The notes below the pieces were generated by a model. That model saw nothing but the letters and a program-made list of their open reading frames with translations, was not told the origin of the DNA and made no database searches. A stretch of 24,667 nucleotides of DNA, taken from assembly GCA_015680685.1 (NCBI GenBank), contig MNCI01015722.1:307623-332289 (forward strand), written 5' to 3'. This document shows, one piece after another, positions 8,000-18,065 of the stretch. Positions within the stretch are counted from its first letter, which is position 1. Each line of letters begins with the position of its first letter. The position numbers and the translations under genes were made by a program. Source of the stretch: Gnetum montanum. Taxonomy: Eukaryota > Streptophyta > Gnetopsida > Gnetales > Gnetaceae.

Positions 8000-9580
8000 C
8001 TCTAGTTGGAGCCACAACTACTTTAGCAAAAAAATAATGTATTAAGAAATTAATCAAAAATGGATTCTTTAGCAACCTTGTTGTCTCATCTAAACCAAGA
8101 TAGATGATCAACAACTATGCTCTTAGTCCCTTTCATGTACATCATTATGAGATCAAATTATTGAAAGATCACTAACCACTGTATGTTATGGGAGTTGATC
8201 GTTGGTTTGTTCATTAGAAAGCAAATTGCATTGTGGTTTGTATGTATAAAGACTAGATATCCCAGCACATAATATCTGAATTTTTCTAGAGTGTACATCA
8301 CTATTATTAATCCTTTCTTTGTTGTGGTGTATTTTAGTTACACATCTACAATGCTCTTTCTTGCATAGTGGATGTCGTATGGATATTTCTGATTATCCAA
8401 CTATGTAAGCACTACTTCCAAAGCGAAGTTTGATGCATTTGTACTAATTTGGTACTTGTAAAATTGGAGTTTCTACAAGCTTTTACTTTAAGAGTTGGAA
8501 TGTTTACTTACATACCTTAATTCATTTGAATGATACATCCTTCTTTGAAAATTCTAGCAATGGTTTGACAATCTTGAAAAAGTTCTCAATAAATCTCCTA
8601 TACCAACCAATGTATCCAAGGAAGGACCTAACATCTTTAACAATCTACGGTTGTTGTGTGATTCCTTAAATCATCATATCTTCTTTGAGTCTAGCTTAAT
8701 GTATTTCTCTAAAATTTAGTGCCCAAGGCTAATGTCTTCCTAATCCATTAAATGGATTTTCTGCTAATCAAGCTTGAGATTGGTTTCCATAGATCAATTC
8801 AAAACCTACTTAATATGATTTAGTGCTTATTCAAAATCTACCCCATAGGTGGAGAAGTCATTCGTGAAGACCTCTATACTACTACTAATCTACTATTGAA
8901 ATATGCTAAGGATAAGGTACTTAAATGTTGCTAGTACATTACCCAAGTTAAAGACATTTTTTTGTATGCAAAGGTTCCCTAAGGACTTATGAATGTTGTT
9001 TTGTCTTGGTTTTCTAGAGCTATCTAAATTTGATTACAACCAGTATAACCATCCAAAAAGCTATAATACTTATGCCCTATGATGATGACCAACACTTGAT
9101 CTACAAATAATAATAATAAATGATCTTTAAAGGTAGCCATGTTTAATAGCCTCAAATTAATATAGATCCTCTATTGCATATATTTCTTTGGCACAATATC
9201 TAGTGGGATCATCCACTTACTGTCTACCATAGGGTAGATAAATCCTACTTTTAAGAGCATTTCTGTCTTCTTCTTAACAACTTGTTTTAGTTTAGGACTT
9301 AATCTCCTCTAAATTTTTCTCTTGAATATTATGGTAAAATCTATGTAGATTCAGTGCTAGCATACACATGACTTAATTCTTGTAATTTTATCATATGACC
9401 AAGCAAAGTTTGTTGATCATTTTTTTACTACTCAATAACTTCTATGTTTCTTAGTGAGTTGGGCATTTATAATTACTAGTTTGTCATTGTTAAGGAACAT
9501 ATACTCTAATGATTATAGTAATGTTATTAGTCCTAAGGGTTCTAGAATTTCCAAATATTTCTAATCTTCTTCTACTTTCT
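8000..9580 (-). pseudogene. Reverse transcriptase and RNase H of element C
   Basis: Minus-strand readings run from the pre-RT segment (around 9560) through NPKLKQVV and FIYPMVDSKWMIPLDIVPKK (about 9290-9190), LRLLNMATFKDH, YYSFLDGYTGCNQI and GTFAYKKM to EVFTNDFSTYG (8875 downward). The last is the catalytic box, which is FMDD in element A; here it is FTND, so one of the paired catalytic Asp residues is Asn. RNase H follows at about 8440: NASNFALEVVLT, where A has DASNYALGVVLT, so its first acidic residue is also Asn. A thumb and connection-like stretch follows (TTTKKGLIIVMYTLEKFRYY, NHNAICFLMNKP). Stops and frameshifts are frequent. Confidence 0.85.
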
Positions 9581-9839
9581 TTCTAAATACTTTGTCTAAG
9601 AGTTAGTGTTTGATCTGCTTCATTTCATCCATCCCATCAATGTAGGCACTTGTCAGGATTTCTATTGGTTCCATGCATATCATTGAATTGGAGCTAACAA
9701 TTGATGTTAACCACTAGATACCTTCTTGTTTTGTGGTTGCTATGTATAAGTACCTTTAGATGTTAACTGGTTTAGCATATGACTTGCATGCTCTAATTTT
9801 TCTTCTTCCAATGACTCATATTTTTTGCATAAAATCACA

Positions 9840-10340
9840 CCTTGTGTCATTGTAAGTGATGCATGAAACTTTCTTCTTCTCAATCTTGGAAAATTTACTT
9901 TCCTTAGAAATTTCCAAGGACATGTCTCTGATTCCTAACTTGACATTAATGGTGCTTAGCTAAGCTCTTCCCATGATGATGGGGAAGTCTCCTTTGTAGT
10001 TATCAATATGGATGAATAGGAAATTTTTTGGATATGATTAATTACTAATGGTGGCCATAATTTCCTTCACCAATTCTAAGGGGACAATTATGGATTAATC
10101 TACAAGATCTAATTTGATATTACATTTTTAAAGTAGAGGTAAGTTTCATGCCTTGTACATTTCTTATGAAATTAGAGTGACCTTAGAACTTGAGTCTAGT
10201 AGAGCTTTGCATTGCTCATTTCCTATAATCTACAAATAAATTAAGGGACTTTCTATATTAGTTCTCATTTTGGAAAGATGTCCTACCTTTATCTAGTTAG
10301 TTATTGCACATGTTAACATGATAGTTTGTACATTTAAGGT
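9840..10340 (-). pseudogene. Retroviral-type aspartic protease of element C
   Basis: The protease cuts the Gag-Pol polyprotein. The minus-strand reading holds SPLIYLxIIGNEQCKALLDS around 10260-10190, with the catalytic Asp codon at 10196-10194 in the context LLDSSSKVT; then KGDFPIIMGRA (about 9985-9955) and the C-terminal segment IRDMSLEIS, matching elements A and B throughout. The usual D-[ST]-G triplet reads D-S-S. Several stops occur, for instance TAA after LIS and TAG after GRA. Confidence 0.8.
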
Positions 10341-12839
10341 TATTTGTTTTAAGGAAATTTTTTTAATATTTTAGAAATACTTTAAGTGAAACTTGCAACT
10401 CCTTATTCTTGTGATGATTTTGGTGGACTATTTGGCCTAAAGAATGATCTTTTATAAGGCTTTTCCTTGAAACCACTTGAACTACTTCCACCTACAAGTT
10501 CAAAAATTTTGTGGCATATTGTTGTTGAGGCTATGGAGGTATCTCACCCTGCATTGATGTTGTAGGTGGTAAAGATGCAGAGGCATGAGGTGGATGATGT
10601 TATGGATGGTGATGAGTATAAGTGAAAGGAGATTTGGCTCATGAAGTGACAAGTTTATGGGACTCTGTATGATGATAATGATGGGTAGATGTATGGGTGG
10701 TGGAGCTACTATGAGATATTGGTTGTTAAACATAGTATCCACATGGATTCCACTATTTATGAGGATACTACTATCTTGGTGGTGACATCCCTCATGATTA
10801 TGGATTATGCCACTATTGATAGTAGTCTTAAGATAGAGGTGACACTACACTTGGATAGTACTATTATTGGTTAAATGGATGCTTGCAGTTGCCTTGAGGA
10901 TAAGGTAGTCTCTTGAGTACTTACTTTTTGAGAAACTTTGGATTTAAGGCATAAATCCTAGACTCTTGTAAGTGTAACATTATTGGGTAATAGCTCTTTA
11001 GATATTCATACTAGAAAATGACACAAACATCATCATCTGATTTTGAGTTTACAACCTTTTCAACTATAGCATCTTTTCACTTTTGAAGATAGTAGTCCTT
11101 TCTCATGTTTTTATTTTTTTCTTATCATTACCTTTGATCCTTCATAGTTTTGTCTTCTCCTCTATGATCTTTAATGTATTTTGAAACTTTTCATTAATGG
11201 ATTTCCACATCTTGTCAACCTTAGCTAATACTTTAGTGATAAATTTTTGGATTGACAAGGCCTTTCTTTGCACTACCTTCTCTAGTGATGCTCCTTTATT
11301 TGGTTTATACAAATGGACCTTCTTTTTATGGATGAAGGGATCTTTGTTATACTCATATGTACTTTTTTTAGCTCTTTTTTTTCTTTTCTACCTAATCAAT
11401 AAGCCTTTGGATATGATGAGATCTTATCTTTGATAGTGTCCCTTGAGCACAAATCCCAAGAATCTCCCTGGTTTTTTTTTCAAAGTACATCTATGACATG
11501 GTACAATTGCTCTCCTTGAAGGAAACCATGGCTTGGACATTTGTGAAGTAGAGAATAGTACCTACCCAAGGTCACATCACAGAGTCCATGATTTCCATGT
11601 CCACCCTTGAATCTACTTTCTCAAATTGGACACTTAGGAGTATGTTGAGTACTTATAGTTGAACAACTCTAGCATCACACTCTACCTTTTAATGGATTCT
11701 AATTCCAAGCACTAATACCAACTTTTAGCTTCTTTGATGAGTGTCCTAGGGAAGAGATTCAACTTTTTCCAATCATTTTAATGTTTTGCAAGGCATAGAC
11801 ATCATGGAAGGCTTGCAAGTGGTGTTAAGGATTAGCATTGTAGTCTCCTTCAAACTTAGGAATATTATTCACGTTTAGTCATTTAATTCAGCTATTTCTT
11901 TGATGCTTGGTGGAAATATAAATTACCTTTCAAATTTTGATCATACTTCTTATAGCTACCAATAGTTCATCATATGCATCATGTCCTTCATGACCCCTTC
12001 CATGACCATGCCTTATATGGTATTGCTTGTTATTCCTTATTTTGTGATTATGTCCCCCTTCTTCTTGCTCTTGCCTAAGTTTTCTCCTCCCATATCTATG
12101 ATGAGTTCTTATATATATGATCATTTTTTCTTCAGTCGTGATTGTGTTCATCCTTATAACATCTTGATGATGAGGATGAGGATGAGGATGGAGAGCTAGA
12201 AGAGTTATGCCAACTTTCTCTCCTTCTTGGGTTCCTTTATTACTCTCTTGATTATTGATTGGGAGACCTTCGTTTTAAAGTCCCCCTAGTTTTGGGTCTA
12301 GCTCTTTCCTTGCTTTGGTTGCTTGCTAAGGTTGAACAAAACCATTGATGAGTTGCTTCATCTTCATCAAAGGGAGAAGGACTTTGATGTTGGGATCTGC
12401 TTAATGGGTAATCAGAGTTCTCTATATTTTATTATGATGTTAGTTGGATTGAGGCCCTTTTTTCTTTAGAAGCCCCATGTTGAGCCTCCATGAATTTGTC
12501 TTTTTAGAGTTGAACCTTCATTGGTTAATAGTCCTTGGAAAGATGATAAGCCACCTTGTGATTTGGGGTTGCTACTTTAAGTCCCAACTTCATCAGAGAT
12601 GACATAAACATTGATGGGATTGCACAATTAGGTAGCAACACTATGTTATCCTCCAGGCCTCTTCATCGTGGCTATTCATCTTCATGAAGAATGAATGTGG
12701 AGTCTAGATAATAGAAATCCATATATGTGTAGAAAAATTTGATATTTTGGGGTACATCATATGCATTCTTCTTTTTCCTATTACATGATCTTATGGAATC
12801 ATCTATAGGTGGGAAATTAACCCTACAAGAAGAAGACAT
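10340..12839 (-). pseudogene. gag: gag of element C
   Basis: The start is taken at 12839 because the minus strand reads ATGTCTTCTTCT there, matching the gag starts of B (20295) and A (14759). About 12700-12600 corresponds to the QDEQ-W-RDMEDN region of A. The capsid core is at about 11890-11700 (NIPKFEGDYNANP, then HHLQAFHDVYALQNIK), followed by a frameshift. The zinc knuckle region at 11030-10984 reads CVIFxYEYLKSYYP (x is a stop): three of the four metal ligands seen in A (CDICQYEHPKGCCP) are gone. The Gln/Pro/His-rich tail at 10742-10500 is out of its original frame in the longest open stretch. The gene is thoroughly broken. Confidence 0.75.
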
Positions 12840-12954
12840 CTTTTAGTTATTTAAGTATGCCTTGAATAAAATATTATTATTCTTTGTATGACACATCATT
12901 ATGGAGCTACAATGATCCTTGTATGATTTTAACTATCTAAAATACTAGCCCAAA

Positions 12955-12973
12955 CTCCTCAACAACAATGCTG
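12955..12973 (-). promoter_or_regulatory. Decayed primer-binding site of element C
   Basis: Directly after the LTR end CTCATCA, the minus strand reads T then CAGCATTGTTGTTGAGGAG, in the position where A has TGGCACCATTGCCAGAGAC and B has TGGTGCCATTGTTAGGGAC. It is recognisable only by position and partial match. Confidence 0.55.
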
Positions 12974-12974
12974 A

Positions 12975-13779
12975 TGATGAGTGGTAAAGCAAATTCTAGG
13001 ACCAACCATAAAAATCATAAGTGTTCACATGCAATCTTATCAAATTCTATGGACTAACTAGTAGGATGTCTTAGATATCTAAATGTGAGATCATTGATCA
13101 GTGTCTTTCCAATCACAACTTGGTTGGTTCAAGTAATATGGTTAAGTGTGATTTAGGTGTACGATGGTTTCCATTAATATTTAAAATATTTAATAGATAA
13201 AAATATTAGACTAGTTAATGCAAGGGCAAAAAAAAATCTAAACAAGCCTAGCATAGAGCATTCATTCCTTACTTTTCATACACATCCTCAACATGTACTA
13301 TTTTTGCTGGGTTACCAAGTGTTCATTGCTAGGATTACCAAACACTAGTACATTTTACTCAAAGTGGTCATGCTCATGCATGTATGTTTAAGTACAGAAT
13401 AATAAAATACTTTACTAATAACATGGGGAAATAAATAAACATTAAGAGAAAAGTGCATGAAAATAAATCATAGTGCTAGTTTGAATGTTGTAATGGAGAA
13501 AAAAAGTCTTAATTTTATTGCCACCATCACATATGTTTAGGTACACAGTGTACTCGAATCAAACTCCATACAATTCATTTAATCCATGTTGTGGTACTTA
13601 AAGGAAAAATATTCTAACTTTCACAAAATAAAACTACAAGAATCTACCTATAGAATGATCAAAAGGTACCATAAATGTAGTGGATGCATGCATTGATATA
13701 GGAAAATGATAAGACAGTGTCAATGCCTCACACAACCATCAATGTAGCTGACTAACTTACATTTCATCATGTGCCCTCA
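12975..13779 (-). repeat. 5' LTR of element C
   Basis: The minus strand aligns with A's LTR along its length: the segment AAAGTTAGAATATTTT, the segment ACCACTTTGAGTA, TTGGTAA with AGCAATG, and the end ACCACTCATCA. The U3 part also shares GTTGTGTGAGGCATTGACA with A's GTTGTGTATTTGACA. The upstream end is placed at 13779 (TGAGG on the minus strand), directly against the start of A's LTR; an alternative start is a few bases higher, because the junction is a small palindrome. Confidence 0.7.
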
Positions 13780-14597
13780 TGATGAATCATTATTTTTCCT
13801 CTGCTCTGACGTCGGGTACATGATGTCGAGGTTTGGATGCAATGTTGTGTATTTGACATCGGGGTATATACATTGGCCTATAAATATAGTGCCTAGGCTT
13901 CAATTTTGAGTTAGTTTTTCATGTTATTTTTTAGCTAGAGTAATGAAGCTCTTGCAGTTTATTTTCCTCAAAGTTAGAATATTTTCTAAGTTCTTGCAGA
14001 AGGAGTCTAAGTGTGTACGATTCTTTGTTCGAACATTGATGTACTTGAGTGCAATAGTGTGACGAGAAGAAAATGAACTCTTTTGATAATCTTTGCAACA
14101 ATGAGGCTAGATTAATGTTTCTTTTAATGCACTTTACTTTACTGCATTTCAATTAAGCAATTTATTTCCAGTAGTTAATGAACACAAGCACAACCACTTT
14201 GAGCATACATATAGTACTTGGTAACCTAGCAATGCTTAACGTTTAGTGGCCTAGTAGCACTATATGTGTTTAGGATGTGTTCAAGAAAGTGGGACAATTA
14301 CTTGTGTTAGGCTAGATAGGAAGTAAATGAATTATATTTTAAATTACTTCACTTTTCATTCTTCTTGTAGGCGATCACATCTATAAAACATAAAATGATA
14401 AAAAAATCATATAGCTAAATTACACTTGATCCATACCCTTGAGCCTCATAAGTGTAGTTGGGCATTGTCAACACTCATTTCACTTCCTAGAGAAACTAGT
14501 GTACTAGAGAACTATAGGTCCATGGAATTTGACTAGATCACACGTAATGCCTTAGTGATTCATATGGTTGGGCGTAGGGGTACCTCGTCGCTCATCA
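13780..14597 (+). repeat. 5' LTR of element A
   Basis: It starts TGATGAATCA and ends CTCATCA one base before the PBS. It aligns with B's LTR in the R/U5 part (GGTAAC or GGTAACC segments; ATATGGTTGGGCGTAGGGGT against GTATGGTTGAGTGTAGGGGT) and with C's LTR over most of its length. The distance from TATA box to end is 719 bp, close to B's 728 bp. Only one LTR of A is in the window, so the start is inferred from alignment and the TG/CA rule. Confidence 0.75.
13808..13886 (+). promoter_or_regulatory. LTR promoter of element A: three GAYRTCG motifs and TATA box
   Basis: GACGTCGGG (13808), GATGTCGAGG (13822) and GACATCGGGG (13855) precede TATAAATA at 13879-13886. The arrangement parallels the GATATCG array before the TATA box of B. 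The first motif is preceded by T, giving TGACGTC, a bZIP-like core. Promoter function is inferred from position in the LTR; the transcript would begin roughly 30 bp after the TATA box. Confidence 0.65.
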
Positions 14598-14598
14598 T

Positions 14599-14617
14599 TG
14601 GCACCATTGCCAGAGAC
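14599..14617 (+). promoter_or_regulatory. Primer-binding site of element A (tRNA-Asp type)
   Basis: TGGCACCATTGCCAGAGAC one base after the LTR. The complement of plant tRNA-Asp 3' end begins TGGCGCCGTTGCCGGGGA. The three CpG positions in it are all changed to CpA here. Confidence 0.8.
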
Positions 14618-14758
14618 ATTTTTGGTTGTTTTGTGCACTATCTAGGACCTAGTGAAATTATTTAACTTATTGAAACAAACCTTAGAGTCACATCACATCT
14701 TAAGATTACTACAACAATATTTAGAAGCACACAGTGATTTTTATTTTTCTAACCAAAA

Positions 14759-17288
14759 ATGTCTTCTCACAGGAGTGATTCTTCACCCAAGTCTGATAAA
14801 GCTTATCAGCCAGTGCCTCAATAGTATCAAATAGTACATGTTCATCCTAATGAGTATGCACCAAACTTCACCTCCATCTTGCACCAGGATGAATAGCTAT
14901 AGTGATGTGACATGGAGGATAACATTGTGTTGCTACCCAATCGATCTGTTCCTGCAATGCTCCACTAAATGCTTATACGATATGGTCTTCTGGAACATCA
15001 TGTTGAGTATGCTGTGCAAGATACTAACACTCGGGATTATCATCCCACTAAGGCACAATGTTTATAATATTGAAAGCTAGAACAATGCTATGAATCTTTG
15101 AAGAGAAATAGATTTAACGATTCTCCATTCTTGTTATACTAACAAGCTGGTGGAGAACCCTTCTTTGGGGATTTTCCATTCAATGAAACTCCTCTCTTTG
15201 ACTTTAATGAAGAAGGTAAAAACCAAAACTTGCAATCCACAATTCAAAATCCTAGTTCTGGGAAAAATGAATCCAATGACAAAGAAGGATCCAAAGGGGC
15301 AAGTCAAGGTGGAAATGCAGACAAAAAGCAAGATCATGATCATGGTCGCTATCACCGAAGAGGTGGTAGCAGGTACTGTGATGGTGCTGGTTCTCCTTCC
15401 TCTTCCCTTTCATCATCATTTTCTTCTTCTTCTAGCTCTGATTGCAACTATAGAAGGTGAGACTATGATGGAGGTGACCAAAATAATTGACGAGATGAAA
15501 ATGACTGAAATGATCAAAATGATTGTCGGGGAAGGCAAGATCAAGGGCATAGACATTCAAGAGAGGCACATTGCCATGAACGAAGGAGTAGGAGAGGGCA
15601 TTATAGGTACCATGATCAAGGCCTTAATGAGCCTTTTCTTGCTACCCAAAGTATGCTTAATATCTTAGAGGCAATACAAATTTCAACAAGGCATGTGAAG
15701 GATAGTCAGATTAAAAGGTTAGACATGAACAATATTTTTCGATTTGAAGGAGGATATAACTATGATCCACAAAATCATGTTCAAGATTTTCAAGATGCAT
15801 GTGCCTTACAAAACATAAAGAATGAGTGGTAGAAACTTAAGTTGTTCCCTAGGACACTCATCAAAGAAGCAGAGAACTGGTATTGGTCCTTAGAGCTAGA
15901 ATTTATCAGATGATGGAATACCATGCTGGAGTTGTTCAATGATAAATATTAAATGTACTCCAGAGTGTTCAACTTGAGAAGGCAAATCCAAGGATGAAAA
16001 AAAGGAACACACTAACCCTTGGATGTCACCATCAACCGACATTATTTCTTGATGCACAAATGTCCTAGCCATGGTTATTCTCAACTGGATCAACTTTGCC
16101 ACACAGTAGATAGGCTTCAATTAGAAATGAGGAGAATCCTTGGTATCTATGCCTAGGAACGACTATCAGAACTAAGTGCCTGTCAAATACAAAAATTAAT
16201 GGAGTAGGTAGCTAAAGAGGAGAATGAATTAAAAAAAAAAAAGAGAAAGTGTAGAGGAGTACAACCATGATCCTTCCATTTGCAAGAGGAAGGTTCAATT
16301 CTATGACAGTGAGGACGAGTTTGTATTTGGTGAGGAGGTGAATAAGAAAACCTTGCCACTCCAAAAATTTTAGTTTGAATGTATGGACAAGGTTGATTAA
16401 TTATGGGACTCCATGGATAATAGATTTCAAATTGTCCTCAAAATTGCTGAAGAGTCCAAAGAACAAGGTAGTGATCATGAGCACAGGAGGCACAAAAAAG
16501 TTGAACATGCCTATCATAAAGGTAAGGGAAAGATTGCTGCAATAGAAGAAGTTGTGGATAGTGAATCAGATGATGATCATGGGTGTGACATTTGTCAGTA
16601 TGAACATCCTAAAGGATGTTGCCCCATTGTGTCATACTTATAGGAGTCTGGGATGTATGCATTAAATCCATAACTTACACAGAGGCAAACATCTAGAAGA
16701 TTACCTTATCCTCAAGGTAATTTTAGGTTGTTCCACCAACAACAAGAATATTATCCAAGTGGAGCTCCACCACAACCTTATGAGAAATATCAACAATGTC
16801 AGCAAGCACAATTATGGATGCTGGCACCACCAAGGCAACAATACCCTTACTAGCAGTCTTATCCATATGGTTACTACATTTAGTAATCATTGTCTCCACA
16901 TGACTCCTCTAGTCACATCTCTACTTTCTAGCCTCACTACCACCCTTCTAATTATTACTGAACTCATTATTCACATGAACGAAGGGATACCACCTCTTAC
17001 CCTTATTCTTCTCCTATCCCTACACATGCTCCTGCTCTAGTCACATGACTACCACTTGCTCCACCTATGTAGGGTGAATTACTAGCTCAACTGCAACAAT
17101 GTAATGCTACAAGGTCTATTAATCTACAACCACTTCATCAATCAAATGGGTCAAATACTTTATCAAAGAAAATACTTTTCTTTTGACCTTGCAATCCACC
17201 TAAGCCCTCCCATACACTCGAAGTTAAGAACACTTCTTCTACATCTTCCTCTGTACCTAATACCTTCGAGTCTCCTTCAAACCAAAGT
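14759..17288 (+). pseudogene. gag: gag of element A
   Basis: The start ATGTCTTCT at 14759 matches B and C. Order: N-terminal segment with NFTSILHQDE and MEDNIVLLPNRSVPAMLH; a His/Arg/Asp stretch followed by a serine run (about 15300-15460); capsid core from 15725 (MNNIFRFEGGYNYDPQNHVQ, then DACALQNIK and FPRTLIKEAENWYWSLE); a KCPSHGYSQLDQLCHTVD segment; a charged linker; the zinc knuckle CDICQYEHPKGCCP at 16584-16622 with CX2CX3HX4C spacing complete; and a Gln/Pro/Tyr-rich tail. The frame moves by one at a run of twelve A at 16231-16242. Stops such as TAG in place of Gln near 14822 make it a pseudogene. A longer open frame at 15150-15668 is out of register with B's protein and is a shadow. 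Confidence 0.85.
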
Positions 17289-17777
17289 TTGTCAAGGATT
17301 CATACTGTAATGCTCACTCATATTGTATCTAATTGGATCCATGCTAGAAATATTCCCAGGAAATTAACCAATCCTAGAAGTCCTCTGATTTATTTGCAGA
17401 TTGCTGGAAATGAACCATGCAAGGCTCTTCTCGATTTTGATTTTGGTGTCAATTTAATTTCTCATGAGATATACATTGCATGGAACCTATCTCCTCTTAA
17501 GAAGAGCGACATCATATTAGAATTGGTAGAGTAGTCCATCATTATTTCATTGGGATTGGTAGAAGACATTGTGATGATGATTTGTAGGTGGTCTTATCTT
17601 GCTGATTTCCTAGTAATCAAAGTGGAGAATTGCAAAGGGGATTTTCCAATCATCATGGGAAGGCCATGGCTGAGCATTGTTGATGCAAGAATGGGTATCA
17701 AAGATCTTTCCTTGGAAATATCTTTAAAAAATGCATTCAAAATAATCAAGAAGAAGAGAGTTCCATGCATCATGTAA
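17289..17777 (+). pseudogene. Aspartic protease of element A
   Basis: This continues in the same frame as the gag tail. Segments in order: TVMLTHIVSNWIHARNIPRK, SPLIYLQIAGNEPCKALLD with the catalytic Asp at 17433-17435, NLISHEIY, PLKKSDIILELVE, LGLVEDIVMM, GDFPIIMGRPWLS and IKDLSLEIS. The catalytic triplet reads D-F-D where the family has D-[ST]-G. A TAG at 17532-17534 stands where B has CAG (Gln, 23022-23024), a C-to-T change. The plus-strand segment at 17594-17794 read on the minus strand is only its complement. Confidence 0.85.
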
Positions 17778-18065
17778 AACGATACAAGGTGCAATTGTGT
17801 GCAAAAACTTTACGTTGTAAAGCAAGCATTTATCTTTACATGCAAGCAATGTGCACTAGAAGCAAAAATCTAAACATGTCTATCCATAGAAGCCACAAAC
17901 TAGGAGGGCACCCAGTGGTTGACCACTAATTCTAAAAGAAGCACACTTTGCATGAAACCAATTGACAGCCTAACATGTGCATATGTCACAAGCATGAATG
18001 AGCTCTAGCAAGTTCATCACCAACTCTTTGATGATATAAATGATGATGATACTCACTGGGGAGAG
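17778..18065 (+). other. Protease-RT linker of element A
   Basis: No recognisable domain. It shares CACCCAGTGGTTGAC with B (23384-23398) and a similar run with C, so it is the normal polyprotein linker. It encodes an acidic stretch before the RT start, with several stops. Confidence 0.55.

Larger units (their letters stand above)
83..13779 (-). mobile_element. Element C: degenerate Athila-like Ty3/gypsy retrotransposon (minus strand), host of element D
   Basis: Read on the minus strand, this stretch holds in order an LTR (13779-12975), a decayed PBS, gag (from 12839), protease, RT, RNase H, integrase and a post-pol non-coding region. This is the Ty3/gypsy order, with integrase after RNase H. 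Protein readings match elements A and B segment by segment. The copia element D (2112-7390) splits the integrase; without D about 8.4 kb of C remains. All domains carry stops and frameshifts, and most catalytic residues are altered, so the copy is dead. The left limit is uncertain: a candidate LTR edge lies at 82, but it does not resemble the U3 of C's own 5' LTR. Confidence 0.8.

Noticed and set aside
10500-10874. Overlapping open frames on both strands as host genes
   Set aside because: The segment lies between the knuckle and the protease of element C and corresponds to its gag tail; His/Pro/Ile-rich composition follows from low-complexity repeats.
15150-15668. Longest plus-strand open frame (172 codons) as a separate gene
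   Set aside because: It overlaps A's gag in another frame. The neighbouring frame carries the His/Arg/Ser-rich gag segment that aligns with element B, so the long frame is a shadow of low-complexity sequence.
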